A DNA stretch of 64,000 bases. Source: Planctomycetales bacterium 10988. GTDB lineage: Bacteria; Planctomycetota; Planctomycetia; Pirellulales; Pb10988. The position numbers and the translations under genes are program-made. The DNA lies in the NCBI GenBank assembly GCA_009664345.1, contig CP043547.1, forward strand, positions 5,918,709 to 5,982,708, read 5' to 3'. The notes under the pieces were generated by a model, which saw only the letters and a program-made list of their open reading frames with translations, had not been told where the DNA came from and ran no database searches. Positions 8,362-18,208 of this stretch are shown one piece after another (position 1 is the first letter of the stretch; the number at the start of each line of letters is the position of its first letter).

Positions 8362-9288
8362 TCAGCGATAGGTTCCATGACAGGAATCACATTGCAAATT
8401 GATATCGACGATCGAAGTTCGGGCGGTTTCATAGTCGGAATTTTCAGCCGCTTGAGCAGCCCGCAAGGCATTGTCTCGCATGGTTTGCGTCCAACCGATG
8501 TAGTCTTCTTCTTCACCGAGAGGATAACTTTTATCAAGCATCACCTGGGCCAAAGCGGCCAGCAGGTAGGCTTCATGGCGAATCTGGTCTTTTTGGGAAT
8601 TGAACTCTTGTTCGTTGGCGGTCCACCGCGAGAGCTTCATTCGTTGGGCGATCTCCATCCTCCGCATCACTCCGGAGAAATCGGCAATGTCATCCGCCAT
8701 GATAGCTTCGGAATTCCCTTCGGGGACCTCCGCGGGGACAGCTCCCTCTTTAATCTGCATGGCATGTTGAAAGACCTTCGATGCCATTTCAAAGGCTTCC
8801 GTATCTTGATTGTAGCTATAAAGTGATGCCTCGGCGGCTTGATCACGAAGTCCGAGAGCCTGTTCTTTCCAGGGAACGGAAGCATTCTGCTTGGCGGCAG
8901 CGTGATACAAAACCGCCAAGGTTGTCGCATTGGTCAGCGTGGTGCGGAAGCCGCGAGAGGAAAAGAAACCTTCATTCTTGACCGCTTCTTGAGACCCATC
9001 CGCCAGATTGCCGACTTCCTGCTGTATCACATCGGCAGGCAACCACTTCGACCAATCGACTGTCCGGGAGGCCATTTGATCCGAATCACCTTGGGTTTGG
9101 AACGAGGCTGGGTCCGGGAAGGTGATCTCCGCTGGAATGGCTTGCCATTGGGCCTTCTTCGCCATTAGCTCTTCTTCCGTCAAAGGACGAGCGGGCGGAC
9201 GAAATCTCCGCTGTGCTTCCACATCATTCCAAGAAAAGCTTCCCAACAAGAGGAAAAGCCCGAGCAGCAAAAGTAATTGCGTTCGCAT
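8362..9288 (-). CDS. exported protein with C-terminal CxxCH haem motif
   Basis: A 308-residue paralogue of the following gene. The ATG at 9288 gives the signal peptide MRTQLLLLLGLFLLLGS and has AGGAAC upstream; the frame is open further upstream without sense. After a Pro/Arg-rich stretch comes a helical body and a terminal haem c motif, C300-D-S-C-H. Shared landmarks with the paralogue are 'RQWTANPTEFES' against 'SRWTANEQEFNS', and the CHGxYR end. The transcription order is caspase array, then this gene, then its paralogue, with a terminator hairpin before it. A cytochrome c'-like fold is my best guess. Confidence 0.82.
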   Translation of the reverse strand: MRTQLLLLLGLFLLLGSFSWNDVEAQRRFRPPARPLTEEELMAKKAQWQAIPAEITFPDPASFQTQGDSDQMASRTVDWSKWLPADVIQQEVGNLADGSQEAVKNEGFFSSRGFRTTLTNATTLAVLYHAAAKQNASVPWKEQALGLRDQAAEASLYSYNQDTEAFEMASKVFQHAMQIKEGAVPAEVPEGNSEAIMADDIADFSGVMRRMEIAQRMKLSRWTANEQEFNSQKDQIRHEAYLLAALAQVMLDKSYPLGEEEDYIGWTQTMRDNALRAAQAAENSDYETARTSIVDINLQCDSCHGTYR

Positions 9289-9365
9289 TCCTACGTTCCT
9301 ACTTACACCGATTGCGTGTTCTTCAGTTCGTTGTTTGATGGCCAGAACGGACCTGTATCCAGAAC

Positions 9366-9410
9366 AAAAGCCGTACGATTTCAACCCAAATTATGGTCCA
9401 TCGTACGGCT
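9366..9410 (-). terminator. terminator downstream of first caspase-Sel1 gene
   Basis: AGCCGTACGAT (9369-9379) and ATCGTACGGCT (9400-9410) form a perfect 11-bp inverted repeat with a 20-nt loop. On the minus strand it is followed by TTTT, placing a terminator about 90 nt after the caspase-Sel1 stop. Confidence 0.65.
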
Positions 9411-9496
9411 CACTGCAAGTGATTTACAGATTGTTTACAGACTTCCCCAGGAAAGAAAATCCTTACTGAGAAAGAACGATTCGTTGAATTCCCAGA

Positions 9497-12226
9497 TTAC
9501 GGATCAATGGAAAGCCCCATGCGACGAAGTTGGTTAATCGCATCTTCATCGCCATTTCTTGCGGCTTCTCGCCACCAGCGAATGGCCTCTTGTCGATCTT
9601 TGGTAATCCCGAGGCCTGAGTAGTACATGACGCCGAGATTATACTGCCCGAGGCGATTGCCCCCTTTGGCGGCAGCACGGAACCACCAGACGGCTTCCGC
9701 GTCATCTTGTTGAACTCCCCAGCCATTTTTATACATCATGCCGATGTTATTCTTGGCGGAAAGGTCCCCTTTTTCGGAAGCGGAGCGGAACAGACGCATT
9801 GCTTCGTCCATATCGGCTTCGACCCCTTTTCCAGCCAAGTACATGACGCCGAGGCATTTTTCGCCTTCGGGAAATCCTCCATCGGCGGACATCTTATAGT
9901 ATTGGAAGGCTTTGTCTTGGTTCTTCTCGACTCCCATGCCATGTTCGTAGAGAAATGCCAGCTTTTGAGCGGCGTTGGCATCACCCTGTTCGGCAGCTTT
10001 TTGGAACCAGTGAGCGGCTTCGAGATAGCTTTGGGTGACGCCTTCTCCAGACTGATACATTAGGCCGAGGTTGCGTTGGGCACCGGATTCATTTTGCTCG
10101 GCGGCCCGGCGATACCATTTCACGGCTTCGACATCATCGACTTGAACCCCATCGCCGAGGTCGTATTTCACGCCGATTTGACGAATGGAAACGGTATCTC
10201 CCTTGTCAGCGGCCAGACGATACCACCGCATCGCTTCGGAATTATTTTCCGTCATTCCTTCGCCGAAATCATACATCAAGCCCAAGTTCCGCATGGCAAT
10301 GGAATCGCCCCGATCGGCGGCCATCTTGAGCCACTTCATCGCTTCTTGGAAGTCTTGTGAGGTTCCTTCTCCGAAACGATACATGATTCCAAGATTACGT
10401 TGTGCCACAATTTCGTTCGCTTCGGCAGCCTTACGATACCAGCGAACGGCGAGGCCATCATTCACGGAAATCCCCTGCCCGGTATCATACATGACCGCCA
10501 AGTTTCGCATCGCCAGGGCATGACCTGCATCGGCGGCTTGCTCGAAATATCGAAGGGCTTTCGCAGGGTCTTTCGTGACGCCGATCCCATCTCGATAAAG
10601 AACTCCCATGTTGTTCAGAGCTAAGGCCAATTCCGTCTCGGCAGCCCGTTGAATCCATTGGGCCGCGATCGATTCATCTTTTTGCACCCCTTCTCCATAA
10701 AGGTACATGATCCCCAAGTTGTTTTGGCCCATGGCATGCCCTTGCTCGGCAGCCCGGCGATACCAGCGGACAGCTTCGTAATTATCTTCCGAAACTTGGT
10801 TTCCATTGTCGTAGAAAACCCCGAGGTTGTTCTGAGCGAGGGCATCCCCCTGTTCGGCGGCTTTGCGATACCACTCCATTGCAAGTCCTTCGTTGGTATC
10901 CACTCCTAGACCATAGTTATAGAGTCGGGCCAAGAGAACTTGAGCCAAGGGCACCTCTTGATCCGCGGCTCGCTGATACCAGCGGCTTGCTTCATAAGCG
11001 GAGGAAGGCGAATGAACCCCCAACTCCAAGCAAATCGCGTACATCGTTTGAGCGGCAGCGGAACCTTGTCGGGAGGCATCTCGCCAGGCCTCAAAGCGAT
11101 CCGCCGAGTACGAACGGAGATTATCCTCCAGGGCACTCATGGTCCACTGTTTGTTCCAGACGTCCGCCAGGCCTTGAAATTCCTTACGGATGACCGGATT
11201 GCCTTCTTTGATGGATTGCTCAAAGGCCGGGTTCGGAGTGATTTTGGGAGTTTCCTCTTCCCGCGAAGTCATCTGCGGCGGAGTGCTCGGAATGGTGGTG
11301 GAAGGCCGAGGCTTCATCGAATCGGGAGTCGCGATCGGAGTCTCTTCAACAACGACCGGGGCTCCTGTCGTGGAAATTTTTCCGGAAGTGGCCAAAACGA
11401 AGTCCCCATTGATGGTCCCCCGGAGGGTCGGCTGTTGAAATTCGAGGAAGTTCTTGGCGACATATTCCTTGGTATGCGAATTCACATAGCTGAACAGTTC
11501 GAGAATGCTAATCTTCTCGTCTTTGTTGCCGTCGGCATCTCCTTGTAGACCTTTCAGGAGGAAATGAGTAAAAACGCCATGTTGTAAATCGCTCGATTCG
11601 GTGGCGAACTCACCGACATCGCAACTGGTCAGAGTCAAGATTCCTTGCGGTGGCCGTTGCAAAGTTCCCATCAAGCTTCGAGGATTGTTCCCCATCACAC
11701 TGCGGCGACCCGGTAACTCAACACGATTACGGCAGGCATCTACAATCAACAACTTCTGCGAGGCTTCACATTCTTCAAGTTGTTTGTAAATCCAATCGAT
11801 TTCGATCAAGCTTTCCGGTTCTTCCGGATGGGCTTCGATCGGGCAAAAATAGCTTTTATCGCCGACATGCAATCCGTGACCGGCAAAGGCGACCAAGACG
11901 GTATCGTCTTTATCCACAAGATTGAGAATCAGCCGCAAAGTCTTTTCAATCAGCGGCTTGCTTGGCATTTGCTTGCGATCGGTCGCTTCATCATACATCA
12001 AGAAGACGCGTTGATCGGAAAAGCCACTTGCGAGAAGCTGTTTCTGCAAGCCTTGAATATCGGTAGAGCAATAGTCCAGGTCATTGATATGGGTGTAATT
12101 GTTAATGCCGATCAGAAGTGCGTAACGTTGCCCTTTTTCTTGAGCGAAAGCCGTGCCCCCGATCGCCAACAATACCGCACATACTCCCCAAAGAAGGCGT
12201 GACCCTCGACCGCGTACACGCACCAT
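9497..12226 (-). CDS. secreted caspase-fold (C14) protein with 14 Sel1 repeats
   Basis: A 909-residue exported protein with a signal peptide (residues 1-28, ending TAFAQ). Residues 33-280 form a peptidase C14/caspase-like domain. 'YALLIGINNY' is the first core strand, the catalytic His is H117 (AFAGHGLH) and the catalytic Cys is C165 (IVDACRNR). Residues 232-243 (DGNKDEKISILE) match an EF-hand loop, with Glu at position 6 in place of Gly. A Pro/Thr-rich linker leads to 14 Sel1 repeats (about 380-900). It is the most downstream of three tandem paralogues. Likely a Cys protease with Arg/Lys or Asp specificity and a protein-binding solenoid; the target is unknown. Confidence 0.92.
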   Translation of the reverse strand: MVRVRGRGSRLLWGVCAVLLAIGGTAFAQEKGQRYALLIGINNYTHINDLDYCSTDIQGLQKQLLASGFSDQRVFLMYDEATDRKQMPSKPLIEKTLRLILNLVDKDDTVLVAFAGHGLHVGDKSYFCPIEAHPEEPESLIEIDWIYKQLEECEASQKLLIVDACRNRVELPGRRSVMGNNPRSLMGTLQRPPQGILTLTSCDVGEFATESSDLQHGVFTHFLLKGLQGDADGNKDEKISILELFSYVNSHTKEYVAKNFLEFQQPTLRGTINGDFVLATSGKISTTGAPVVVEETPIATPDSMKPRPSTTIPSTPPQMTSREEETPKITPNPAFEQSIKEGNPVIRKEFQGLADVWNKQWTMSALEDNLRSYSADRFEAWRDASRQGSAAAQTMYAICLELGVHSPSSAYEASRWYQRAADQEVPLAQVLLARLYNYGLGVDTNEGLAMEWYRKAAEQGDALAQNNLGVFYDNGNQVSEDNYEAVRWYRRAAEQGHAMGQNNLGIMYLYGEGVQKDESIAAQWIQRAAETELALALNNMGVLYRDGIGVTKDPAKALRYFEQAADAGHALAMRNLAVMYDTGQGISVNDGLAVRWYRKAAEANEIVAQRNLGIMYRFGEGTSQDFQEAMKWLKMAADRGDSIAMRNLGLMYDFGEGMTENNSEAMRWYRLAADKGDTVSIRQIGVKYDLGDGVQVDDVEAVKWYRRAAEQNESGAQRNLGLMYQSGEGVTQSYLEAAHWFQKAAEQGDANAAQKLAFLYEHGMGVEKNQDKAFQYYKMSADGGFPEGEKCLGVMYLAGKGVEADMDEAMRLFRSASEKGDLSAKNNIGMMYKNGWGVQQDDAEAVWWFRAAAKGGNRLGQYNLGVMYYSGLGITKDRQEAIRWWREAARNGDEDAINQLRRMGLSIDP

Positions 12227-12570
12227 GGTGGACCCCTTTTTTAATTTCTCTGAAACCGAACGAAAGACTGATTCATCATTATAATATGCATCGAAAAGAG
12301 AATCACGGAATGAGCTCCGTGGCAGCTCTTCTACTTTTTATTTTAGTAGACCAAAGATAGGCCGACTAAAGCTTCATCGTACTTTTATCCTAATATCTTT
12401 TAAATGAAAAGGAATTTTGTTTCTTTGAAAAGTTGAAGAAATCTTTCTCAACCTTCCCGAGCTTGGGCAATCTGGAATTTGAAGCATCAATCAAGCCGGA
12501 GTCAGGAAGCCGGCACGGTTGCGCTGGCTTCCTGATTCAAACCTCTACTGATCGAAAGAACTCAAGATAT
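12227..12570 (-). other. intergenic region between caspase-Sel1 genes 1 and 2
   Basis: 344 nt that must hold the 3' end signal of the second caspase gene and any promoter of the first. A perfect 10-bp hairpin, TCAGGAAGCC (12502-12511) with GGCTTCCTGA (12526-12535), lies 36 nt after the second gene's stop but has no T tract. A smaller hairpin CACGGA/TCCGTG is at 12304-12321. I see no gene. Confidence 0.5.
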
Positions 12571-15321
12571 TTAGAGATTTTCACTTCGACCGGTGAGTTC
12601 TTGAATTCGTTTAATCGCGACATCGTTTCCTTGATCGGCAGCCTTGCGATAGAGCCGCAGGGCTTCTTGCAAATCACGGTTGACTCCGAGTCCATTTTCA
12701 TAGAGATACGCAAGGTTCGATTGCCCATATTCATTCCCTTGATCGGCAGCCTTGCGATACCATTTGGCGGCTTCGGAATCATTCTGCGAAACTCCCCAAC
12801 CATTGCGATACATGACCCCGAGGTTGTTTTGAGCAGTGGCATAATTCTGATCCGCCGCGAGTCGATACCATTTGACCGCTTGAGCATAGTCTTGTTTGAC
12901 CGACCAACCATTTTGATACATCAAACCAACGCGGTTTTGAGAGTTCGCATCGCCTTGGTTTCCTGCTTTCAAGTAAAGTGGGAAGGCTTTGTCATAACTC
13001 TGTTCCGTTCCGAAGCCATTGGTATAGCACCAACCGAGATTGTTTAAGGCTTTCAAATGATCTTGCTCGACGGCTTTTTTATACCAGTAGACGGCTTGCT
13101 CGGGATTTTTCTCAACTCCCCAGCCATTGTGGTACATCCAGGCTAGGTTATTTTGGGAATTGGCATGCCCTAACTCGGCGGCTTTGCGGAACCAACGAAC
13201 GGCTTCGTAGTCGTCTTCAGTTACTCCGGTGCCGTAATTCAACAAGACGCCAAGATTATCCATCGCGTAGAGATTTCCATTTTCGGCACCTTTACGATAC
13301 CACTCGGCGGCTTTGGCATAGCTTTGCGGAACACCAGTCCCTCGATAATACATCACGCCGATTTCATTTTGGGCCAGGTTGTAATTCAGTTCGGCGGCCT
13401 TTTGAATCCAGCGAATCCCTTCACTGAGGTCCGAACTCACATCGCCCAGGCCGTCTCGGTAAATGATTCCCATGTTATACATCGCATAGGAATTGTTTTG
13501 ATCGGCCGCTTTGCGATACCAATTCAAGGCCTCACGGTAATTCTGAGAGACCCCATTGCCACGGGCATAGAGAAGCCCCATGTTGAATTGCCCTTGGGCA
13601 TAACCTCCATCGGCAGACTTTTTGCACCATTCGAAAGCTTTCGAATAATTCTGGCTGACACCGATACCTTCTCGATACATATATCCGAGCATGTCTTGAG
13701 CGGCGAGTTGGCCTCCGTTTCCGGCTTTCTCAAACCAGTAAGCTGCCGTGGAAGTATCCTTGCGGACGCCGGTCCCTTCGTAGTAAATCCAACCCATCCG
13801 TTCTTGGGAATAGGCGAAGTCTTGTTCGGCAGCCATGCGGTGCCAGCGGGCGGCTTCGGCATCATCTTTGATGACTCCCCAGCCATTGGCATACATCGTG
13901 CCTAACCCGGATTGGGCATTCGGGAAGTTCTGATCCGCGGATCGACGGAACCAACGCATGGCCTCTTGATAATCCTGAGGGATATCTTCTCCACGTTGAT
14001 AGAGCCAAGCGAGATTGCTTTGGGAAAGGGCATCTCCATTACTTGCCGCTCGCAAATACCACTTTTTGGCAGCGTAGCCATCTTTGTCGACGCCGGAGCC
14101 CCCGTGATACATGCGGGCAAGGCGGAATTGAGCAAAGATTTCCCCTTGTTCCGCGGCCTTTTCATACCACTCTCGTGCGGCAGAAAGGTCTTTGTTCGTA
14201 TGAATTCCCAATTCCAAGCAACCCGCATAGAGCGTTTGCCCGGCGGCTCCACCGGATTCGGCAACTTGCTTCCATTCCGGGAAGCGGAACTTGCCCATCT
14301 CTTCCAACTTTTCGGTAAAGGTCGTATCTCCAGGAGCGCGAAGGTAGGCCTCGCGGATTCGCTTCACTTCTTCCTTCGACTCGTCGGAAGCCAGTTCCGA
14401 AGGGGTCATCGTCGGAGAAGTGATCTTGGAAGAAGTCGAACTGGAACCCGTCGTCAAGGTCACCGGCTTGGCAGTTCCTGATACCGTCGCGACCACGAAA
14501 TCCCCGTTGATCGTTCCGCGTAAGGTTGGTTGTTGGAATTCGAGGAACTCCTTGGCGACATATTCTTTGGTGTTTTGATTGACATAGCTGAAGAGTTCGA
14601 GGATGCGGATTTCACCATCGCCATTGGCGTCCGCTTGTCCTTCCAACCCTCGCAGCAAGAAGTGCGTGAAAACTCCATGCGAAAGATCACTGGCTTCCGT
14701 GGCGAACTCGCCGACATCACAACTGGTGAGTGTCAGAATTCCTTGCGGGGGACGTTGCAAGGTTCCCATCAAACTTCGAGGGTTGTTTCCAATTACACTT
14801 CGTCGCCCCGGCATCTCGACGCGATTTCGGCAAGCATCCACAATCAACAGCTTTTGGCCTGCTTGACAATTTTCCATCTGCTCGTAAATCCACTCGATCG
14901 AAAGCAACGAGTCTTTCTCAGTAGGATGGGCATCGAGCGGGCAGAAGAAACTCTCTTCCCCAAGATGCAAGCCATGTCCGGCAAAGGCCACCAACACGGT
15001 ATCGTCTTTGTCCGCCAAGTTCAGAATCACCCGCAAGGTTCGTTCGATGAGCGGTTTGGTGGGCAGCATCTTGCGATCGGTGGCCGAGTCATGCATTAAG
15101 AAGACACGTTGGTCGGCAAACCCACTGTTTAAGAGTTGTTTATGAAGCCCTTGAATATCGGTCGAACAGTATTCCAAGTCCGAGATATGGGTGTAATCGT
15201 TGATGCCAATCAATAAGGCATAACGATCTCCCTTCTCTTCGGCCATCCCCAGCCCAACAAAGATCAGGGGAACCATCCAACTTAAACAAAACGACTTGGC
15301 CTTCCACAGTCCAGATAACAT
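12571..15321 (-). CDS. secreted caspase-fold (C14) protein with 15 Sel1 repeats
   Basis: A 916-residue paralogue of its neighbours. Signal peptide 1-27; caspase-like domain about 32-280 with catalytic His H116 (AFAGHGLH) and Cys C164 (VDACRNR). Residues 231-242 (DANGDGEIRILE) are a perfect EF-hand loop (D-x-N-x-D-G-x-I-x-x-x-E), following the core strand GVFTHFLLRGL. A Ser/Thr-rich linker (about 280-310) precedes 15 Sel1 repeats. Calcium control is known for metacaspases; whether this loop binds calcium is inference. The intergenic gap of 187 nt to the third paralogue could contain its own promoter. Confidence 0.92.
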   Translation of the reverse strand: MLSGLWKAKSFCLSWMVPLIFVGLGMAEEKGDRYALLIGINDYTHISDLEYCSTDIQGLHKQLLNSGFADQRVFLMHDSATDRKMLPTKPLIERTLRVILNLADKDDTVLVAFAGHGLHLGEESFFCPLDAHPTEKDSLLSIEWIYEQMENCQAGQKLLIVDACRNRVEMPGRRSVIGNNPRSLMGTLQRPPQGILTLTSCDVGEFATEASDLSHGVFTHFLLRGLEGQADANGDGEIRILELFSYVNQNTKEYVAKEFLEFQQPTLRGTINGDFVVATVSGTAKPVTLTTGSSSTSSKITSPTMTPSELASDESKEEVKRIREAYLRAPGDTTFTEKLEEMGKFRFPEWKQVAESGGAAGQTLYAGCLELGIHTNKDLSAAREWYEKAAEQGEIFAQFRLARMYHGGSGVDKDGYAAKKWYLRAASNGDALSQSNLAWLYQRGEDIPQDYQEAMRWFRRSADQNFPNAQSGLGTMYANGWGVIKDDAEAARWHRMAAEQDFAYSQERMGWIYYEGTGVRKDTSTAAYWFEKAGNGGQLAAQDMLGYMYREGIGVSQNYSKAFEWCKKSADGGYAQGQFNMGLLYARGNGVSQNYREALNWYRKAADQNNSYAMYNMGIIYRDGLGDVSSDLSEGIRWIQKAAELNYNLAQNEIGVMYYRGTGVPQSYAKAAEWYRKGAENGNLYAMDNLGVLLNYGTGVTEDDYEAVRWFRKAAELGHANSQNNLAWMYHNGWGVEKNPEQAVYWYKKAVEQDHLKALNNLGWCYTNGFGTEQSYDKAFPLYLKAGNQGDANSQNRVGLMYQNGWSVKQDYAQAVKWYRLAADQNYATAQNNLGVMYRNGWGVSQNDSEAAKWYRKAADQGNEYGQSNLAYLYENGLGVNRDLQEALRLYRKAADQGNDVAIKRIQELTGRSENL

Positions 15322-15508
15322 AAAGCCCCCCTATTTGTTGGCGATCGAATGAACAAGCTTTTAAAAAATAAAGATAGATAGCCAGTGATTCTTTCCTGAA
15401 TACGAATGACTTCAGCATTCAGATCTCTGTTTTTAGTTATATGATTTCGTAATTTTAGACTTCTGTCGGATTCATTGAACAAAGATAACGATCCTCACAC
15501 CTACATCC

Positions 15509-17857
15509 TCAATCAGACGAAAGTTCCTTGAGCCGATCTTTAGCCATCGAATACCCTTTGTCGGCGGCCTGTTGATACCACTTTTTCGCCTCCGCCAAGT
15601 CTTTGTTAACGCCCCAGCCGTTTTCGAATAACACGCCGACTCGATAGGCCGCAGGCGCGTAATTTAGATGCGCTGCACGGCGATACCATTTCAAGGCTTC
15701 CAAGTAATCTTTGGAAACAATTTCACCTTCCTCGTAATACCTTCCCATTCGATAGACAGCGGCCCATTGGTCCTTTTCGGCCGCTTTGAGGCACCAATCA
15801 AAAGCCTTTTGAAGGTCTCTCTCAACACCCCAGCCATTGGAATACATATAGCTGAGCGAATAGTAGGCTTCTCGATATTTGAGTCTTGCGGAAAGTCGAT
15901 ACCACTTGATGGCTTCTTGATAGTCCTGAGAAACTCCTCGACCCGTTTGATAAAGAAGTCCTAAAGCATATTGAGCGGCGGCATAGTCATGCACTGCCAC
16001 TAACCGATACCACTTTGCGGCCTCCGCATAACTTTGAGAAACTTCAATACCTTTCTCGTAAAACTGTCCTAGTTTATATTGGGCATTCCAAGAGTTCAGC
16101 TCGGCGGCCTGGCGGGTGTATTGCAAAGCCTTGGAAAGGTCCTTTTCAACGTGCCGCCCATATTCATGATAGTAAGCAAGGTTAATCAGCGCGTCCGTAC
16201 CTCCTTGATCCGCGGCGGAGTGAATGAGTTCTAATCCTTTTTCAACATCCTGCTCAACTCCGCCGAGTCCGTTCAAATACACCTGTCCCAAATAGGTCAA
16301 TGCGGGGAGATGCCCGTGGTCAATTGCTCGTTGAATCCAGCGAAGGCCTTCGCTTTGATCTTGCTCAATCTTCCCATAACCGACGAGGTAGATGTCTCCT
16401 AAACGTATCTCCGAATGGCCAAAATTCTGCGCTGCGGCCATTTGGAGCAATGCTAGCCCTTTTTCTTTGTCTTCGATGTATTCTCCTTGGTCGTCCTGGA
16501 CAAAAGACGCTCCAAAGAAATAGAGGTAACCCAGGTTGTGTTGTGCAAAGCAGGACCCTTGATCAACGGCTTTTTGATACCACGTGCGTGCGAGTTCCCA
16601 ATCCATTCCAATCTCGGGATGGGGATTCTGGTGATGCATCCGGGCATATCGGTACTGAGCAAAACTTTCCCCTTGCTCCGCAGCAGTCTGGTACCACTTC
16701 AAGGCGTCTACCACGTTTTTATCTGTAAAAACACCGGTTTCAAGACAAGCTGCATACAGGGTCTGGGCAGCGGTATCTCCTGCGAGTGCCTGTTGTTTCC
16801 ATTCCTCAAAGCTGGCTTCCTCGAAGCGTTGCAACTCGGCCACAAAGGTTTGATCCCTGGGATTCAATCCATATCGATCCGTAAATTGTTGTAAATCCGT
16901 TTTTGCCGAACTGGTGGAAACCTCCTTCGCTTGGACTTCCATCGAGTCTTCACGACTTGGGACATTTAATTCGGGAAGAACCTTGTCATTCGACTCCGCT
17001 GAAGTTCCAGAAACCGTCGCTACCACGAAGTCTCCATTGATGGTTCCGCGAAGGGTAGGCTGTTGGAGTTCAAAGAAATTCTTGCCGACATAGTCTTTGG
17101 TTTGTCGATTGACATAGGCAAAAATTTCAAGGATGCCGATCTCGCCATCTTGATTCATATCCGCTTGCCCACTGAGTCCTTCCAACAAAAAGTGGGTAAA
17201 GACTCCATGAGATAGGTCTTCCGCTTCCATCGCGAACTCGCCAATGTCACAACTAGTGAGTGTCAAGATTCCTTGCGGTGGAGCCTGAATGGTATTCATC
17301 AACCCTTGAGGACTATTGCCTAAGACACTTCGGCGACCAGGAAGTTCAAGCCGATTGCGGCAGGCATCCACAATCAACAACTTCTGCCCGGCGGAACATT
17401 GCTCTAACTGCTCATAAACCCACTTCACGGATAATAAAGTGCTCTTCTCCTCCGGGTGAGCATCCAAGGGGCAGAAGAAACTTTCTTCCCCAAGATGCAA
17501 ACCATGCCCGGAAAAGGCGACCAGAATCGTATCGCCTTTCTGGGCCAAGTTGGTGACCATCTTGAGCAATCGCTCAATGGCCGTTTTGCTCGGAAGAAGC
17601 CGACGATCCTCGACCTCTTCATGCATCATGTAGACACGGTTCTCATCAAAACCGCTTTTGAGAAGTTGCTTTTGCAGTCCTTGAATATCGGTCGCACAGT
17701 ATTCTAAGTCAGACAGATAGTCATAATCATTGATGCCTATTAAGAGAGCGTAGCGAGTTCCAGCTTGGGGGGACTGAGCAAACAAAAAATGAGCCATTAA
17801 GCAGAAAAACATTCCACTCAAGGCTAAACGCTTAAATCCTCGCCAAGGCAACCACAT
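15509..17857 (-). CDS. secreted caspase-fold (C14) protein with 11 Sel1 repeats
   Basis: A 782-residue member of the tandem set and the first to be transcribed. Signal peptide 1-28; caspase-like domain with H118 (AFSGHGLH) and C166 (IVDACRNR). The EF-hand-like loop is at 233-244 (DMNQDGEIGILE). Only 11 Sel1 repeats follow, more diverged than in the other two copies, so repeat number has changed since duplication. Its upstream region contains two copies of a GGTCT-N7-AGACC palindrome. Function as for the paralogues: probably an exported Cys peptidase or a signalling scaffold. Confidence 0.92.
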   Translation of the reverse strand: MWLPWRGFKRLALSGMFFCLMAHFLFAQSPQAGTRYALLIGINDYDYLSDLEYCATDIQGLQKQLLKSGFDENRVYMMHEEVEDRRLLPSKTAIERLLKMVTNLAQKGDTILVAFSGHGLHLGEESFFCPLDAHPEEKSTLLSVKWVYEQLEQCSAGQKLLIVDACRNRLELPGRRSVLGNSPQGLMNTIQAPPQGILTLTSCDIGEFAMEAEDLSHGVFTHFLLEGLSGQADMNQDGEIGILEIFAYVNRQTKDYVGKNFFELQQPTLRGTINGDFVVATVSGTSAESNDKVLPELNVPSREDSMEVQAKEVSTSSAKTDLQQFTDRYGLNPRDQTFVAELQRFEEASFEEWKQQALAGDTAAQTLYAACLETGVFTDKNVVDALKWYQTAAEQGESFAQYRYARMHHQNPHPEIGMDWELARTWYQKAVDQGSCFAQHNLGYLYFFGASFVQDDQGEYIEDKEKGLALLQMAAAQNFGHSEIRLGDIYLVGYGKIEQDQSEGLRWIQRAIDHGHLPALTYLGQVYLNGLGGVEQDVEKGLELIHSAADQGGTDALINLAYYHEYGRHVEKDLSKALQYTRQAAELNSWNAQYKLGQFYEKGIEVSQSYAEAAKWYRLVAVHDYAAAQYALGLLYQTGRGVSQDYQEAIKWYRLSARLKYREAYYSLSYMYSNGWGVERDLQKAFDWCLKAAEKDQWAAVYRMGRYYEEGEIVSKDYLEALKWYRRAAHLNYAPAAYRVGVLFENGWGVNKDLAEAKKWYQQAADKGYSMAKDRLKELSSD

Positions 17858-18077
17858 AGATTCGCTCCAAAGTTTTCATTCAGTTTATACCGAGCGACTT
17901 CCGCAAAGATGTAACAAGCTTGTAAAGTCTTTCATTTGGTTTGATTTTAGGGTTTTTCCTCAATGGTGAATCAAGGAAGACAAGATCAACCAGTCCTTAG
18001 AAAATACCTGCTTGATAGAATTTCTCCGTACTCTCCTTTTATCAGGAATTCCTGGAGTCTCTCTCGACCCAAAGCCA

Positions 18078-18095
18078 GGTCTCTTGGTCAGACCA
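18078..18095. promoter_or_regulatory. candidate operator, GGTCT-N7-AGACC copy 1
   Basis: GGTCT (18078-18082), 7 nt, AGACC (18090-18094). The half-sites and spacing are the same as in the copy at 18211, 133 nt away. A second overlapping palindrome, TGGTC-A-GACCA, spans 18085-18095. Confidence 0.4.
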
Positions 18096-18208
18096 TCCAC
18101 AAACCCTGGGTGATTTCCCGCATCAAGTCTTTTAAAGAAGATAGAGAAAAACCCTGCATCAGGCGGACTTTTCTGGCTGCGAATTTTAGCCGGGAGAGAA
18201 AGAGTGTT

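Noticed and set aside
8035-8826. 263-codon plus-strand frame opposite the two haem proteins
   Set aside because: It is the antisense shadow of the minus-strand genes, which have signal peptides and CxxCH motifs.
9497-17857. Caspase genes as an intracellular antiphage abortive-infection system
   Set aside because: All three have signal peptides and Sel1 solenoids, and no sensor or effector genes adjoin them, so an extracytoplasmic role is more likely.
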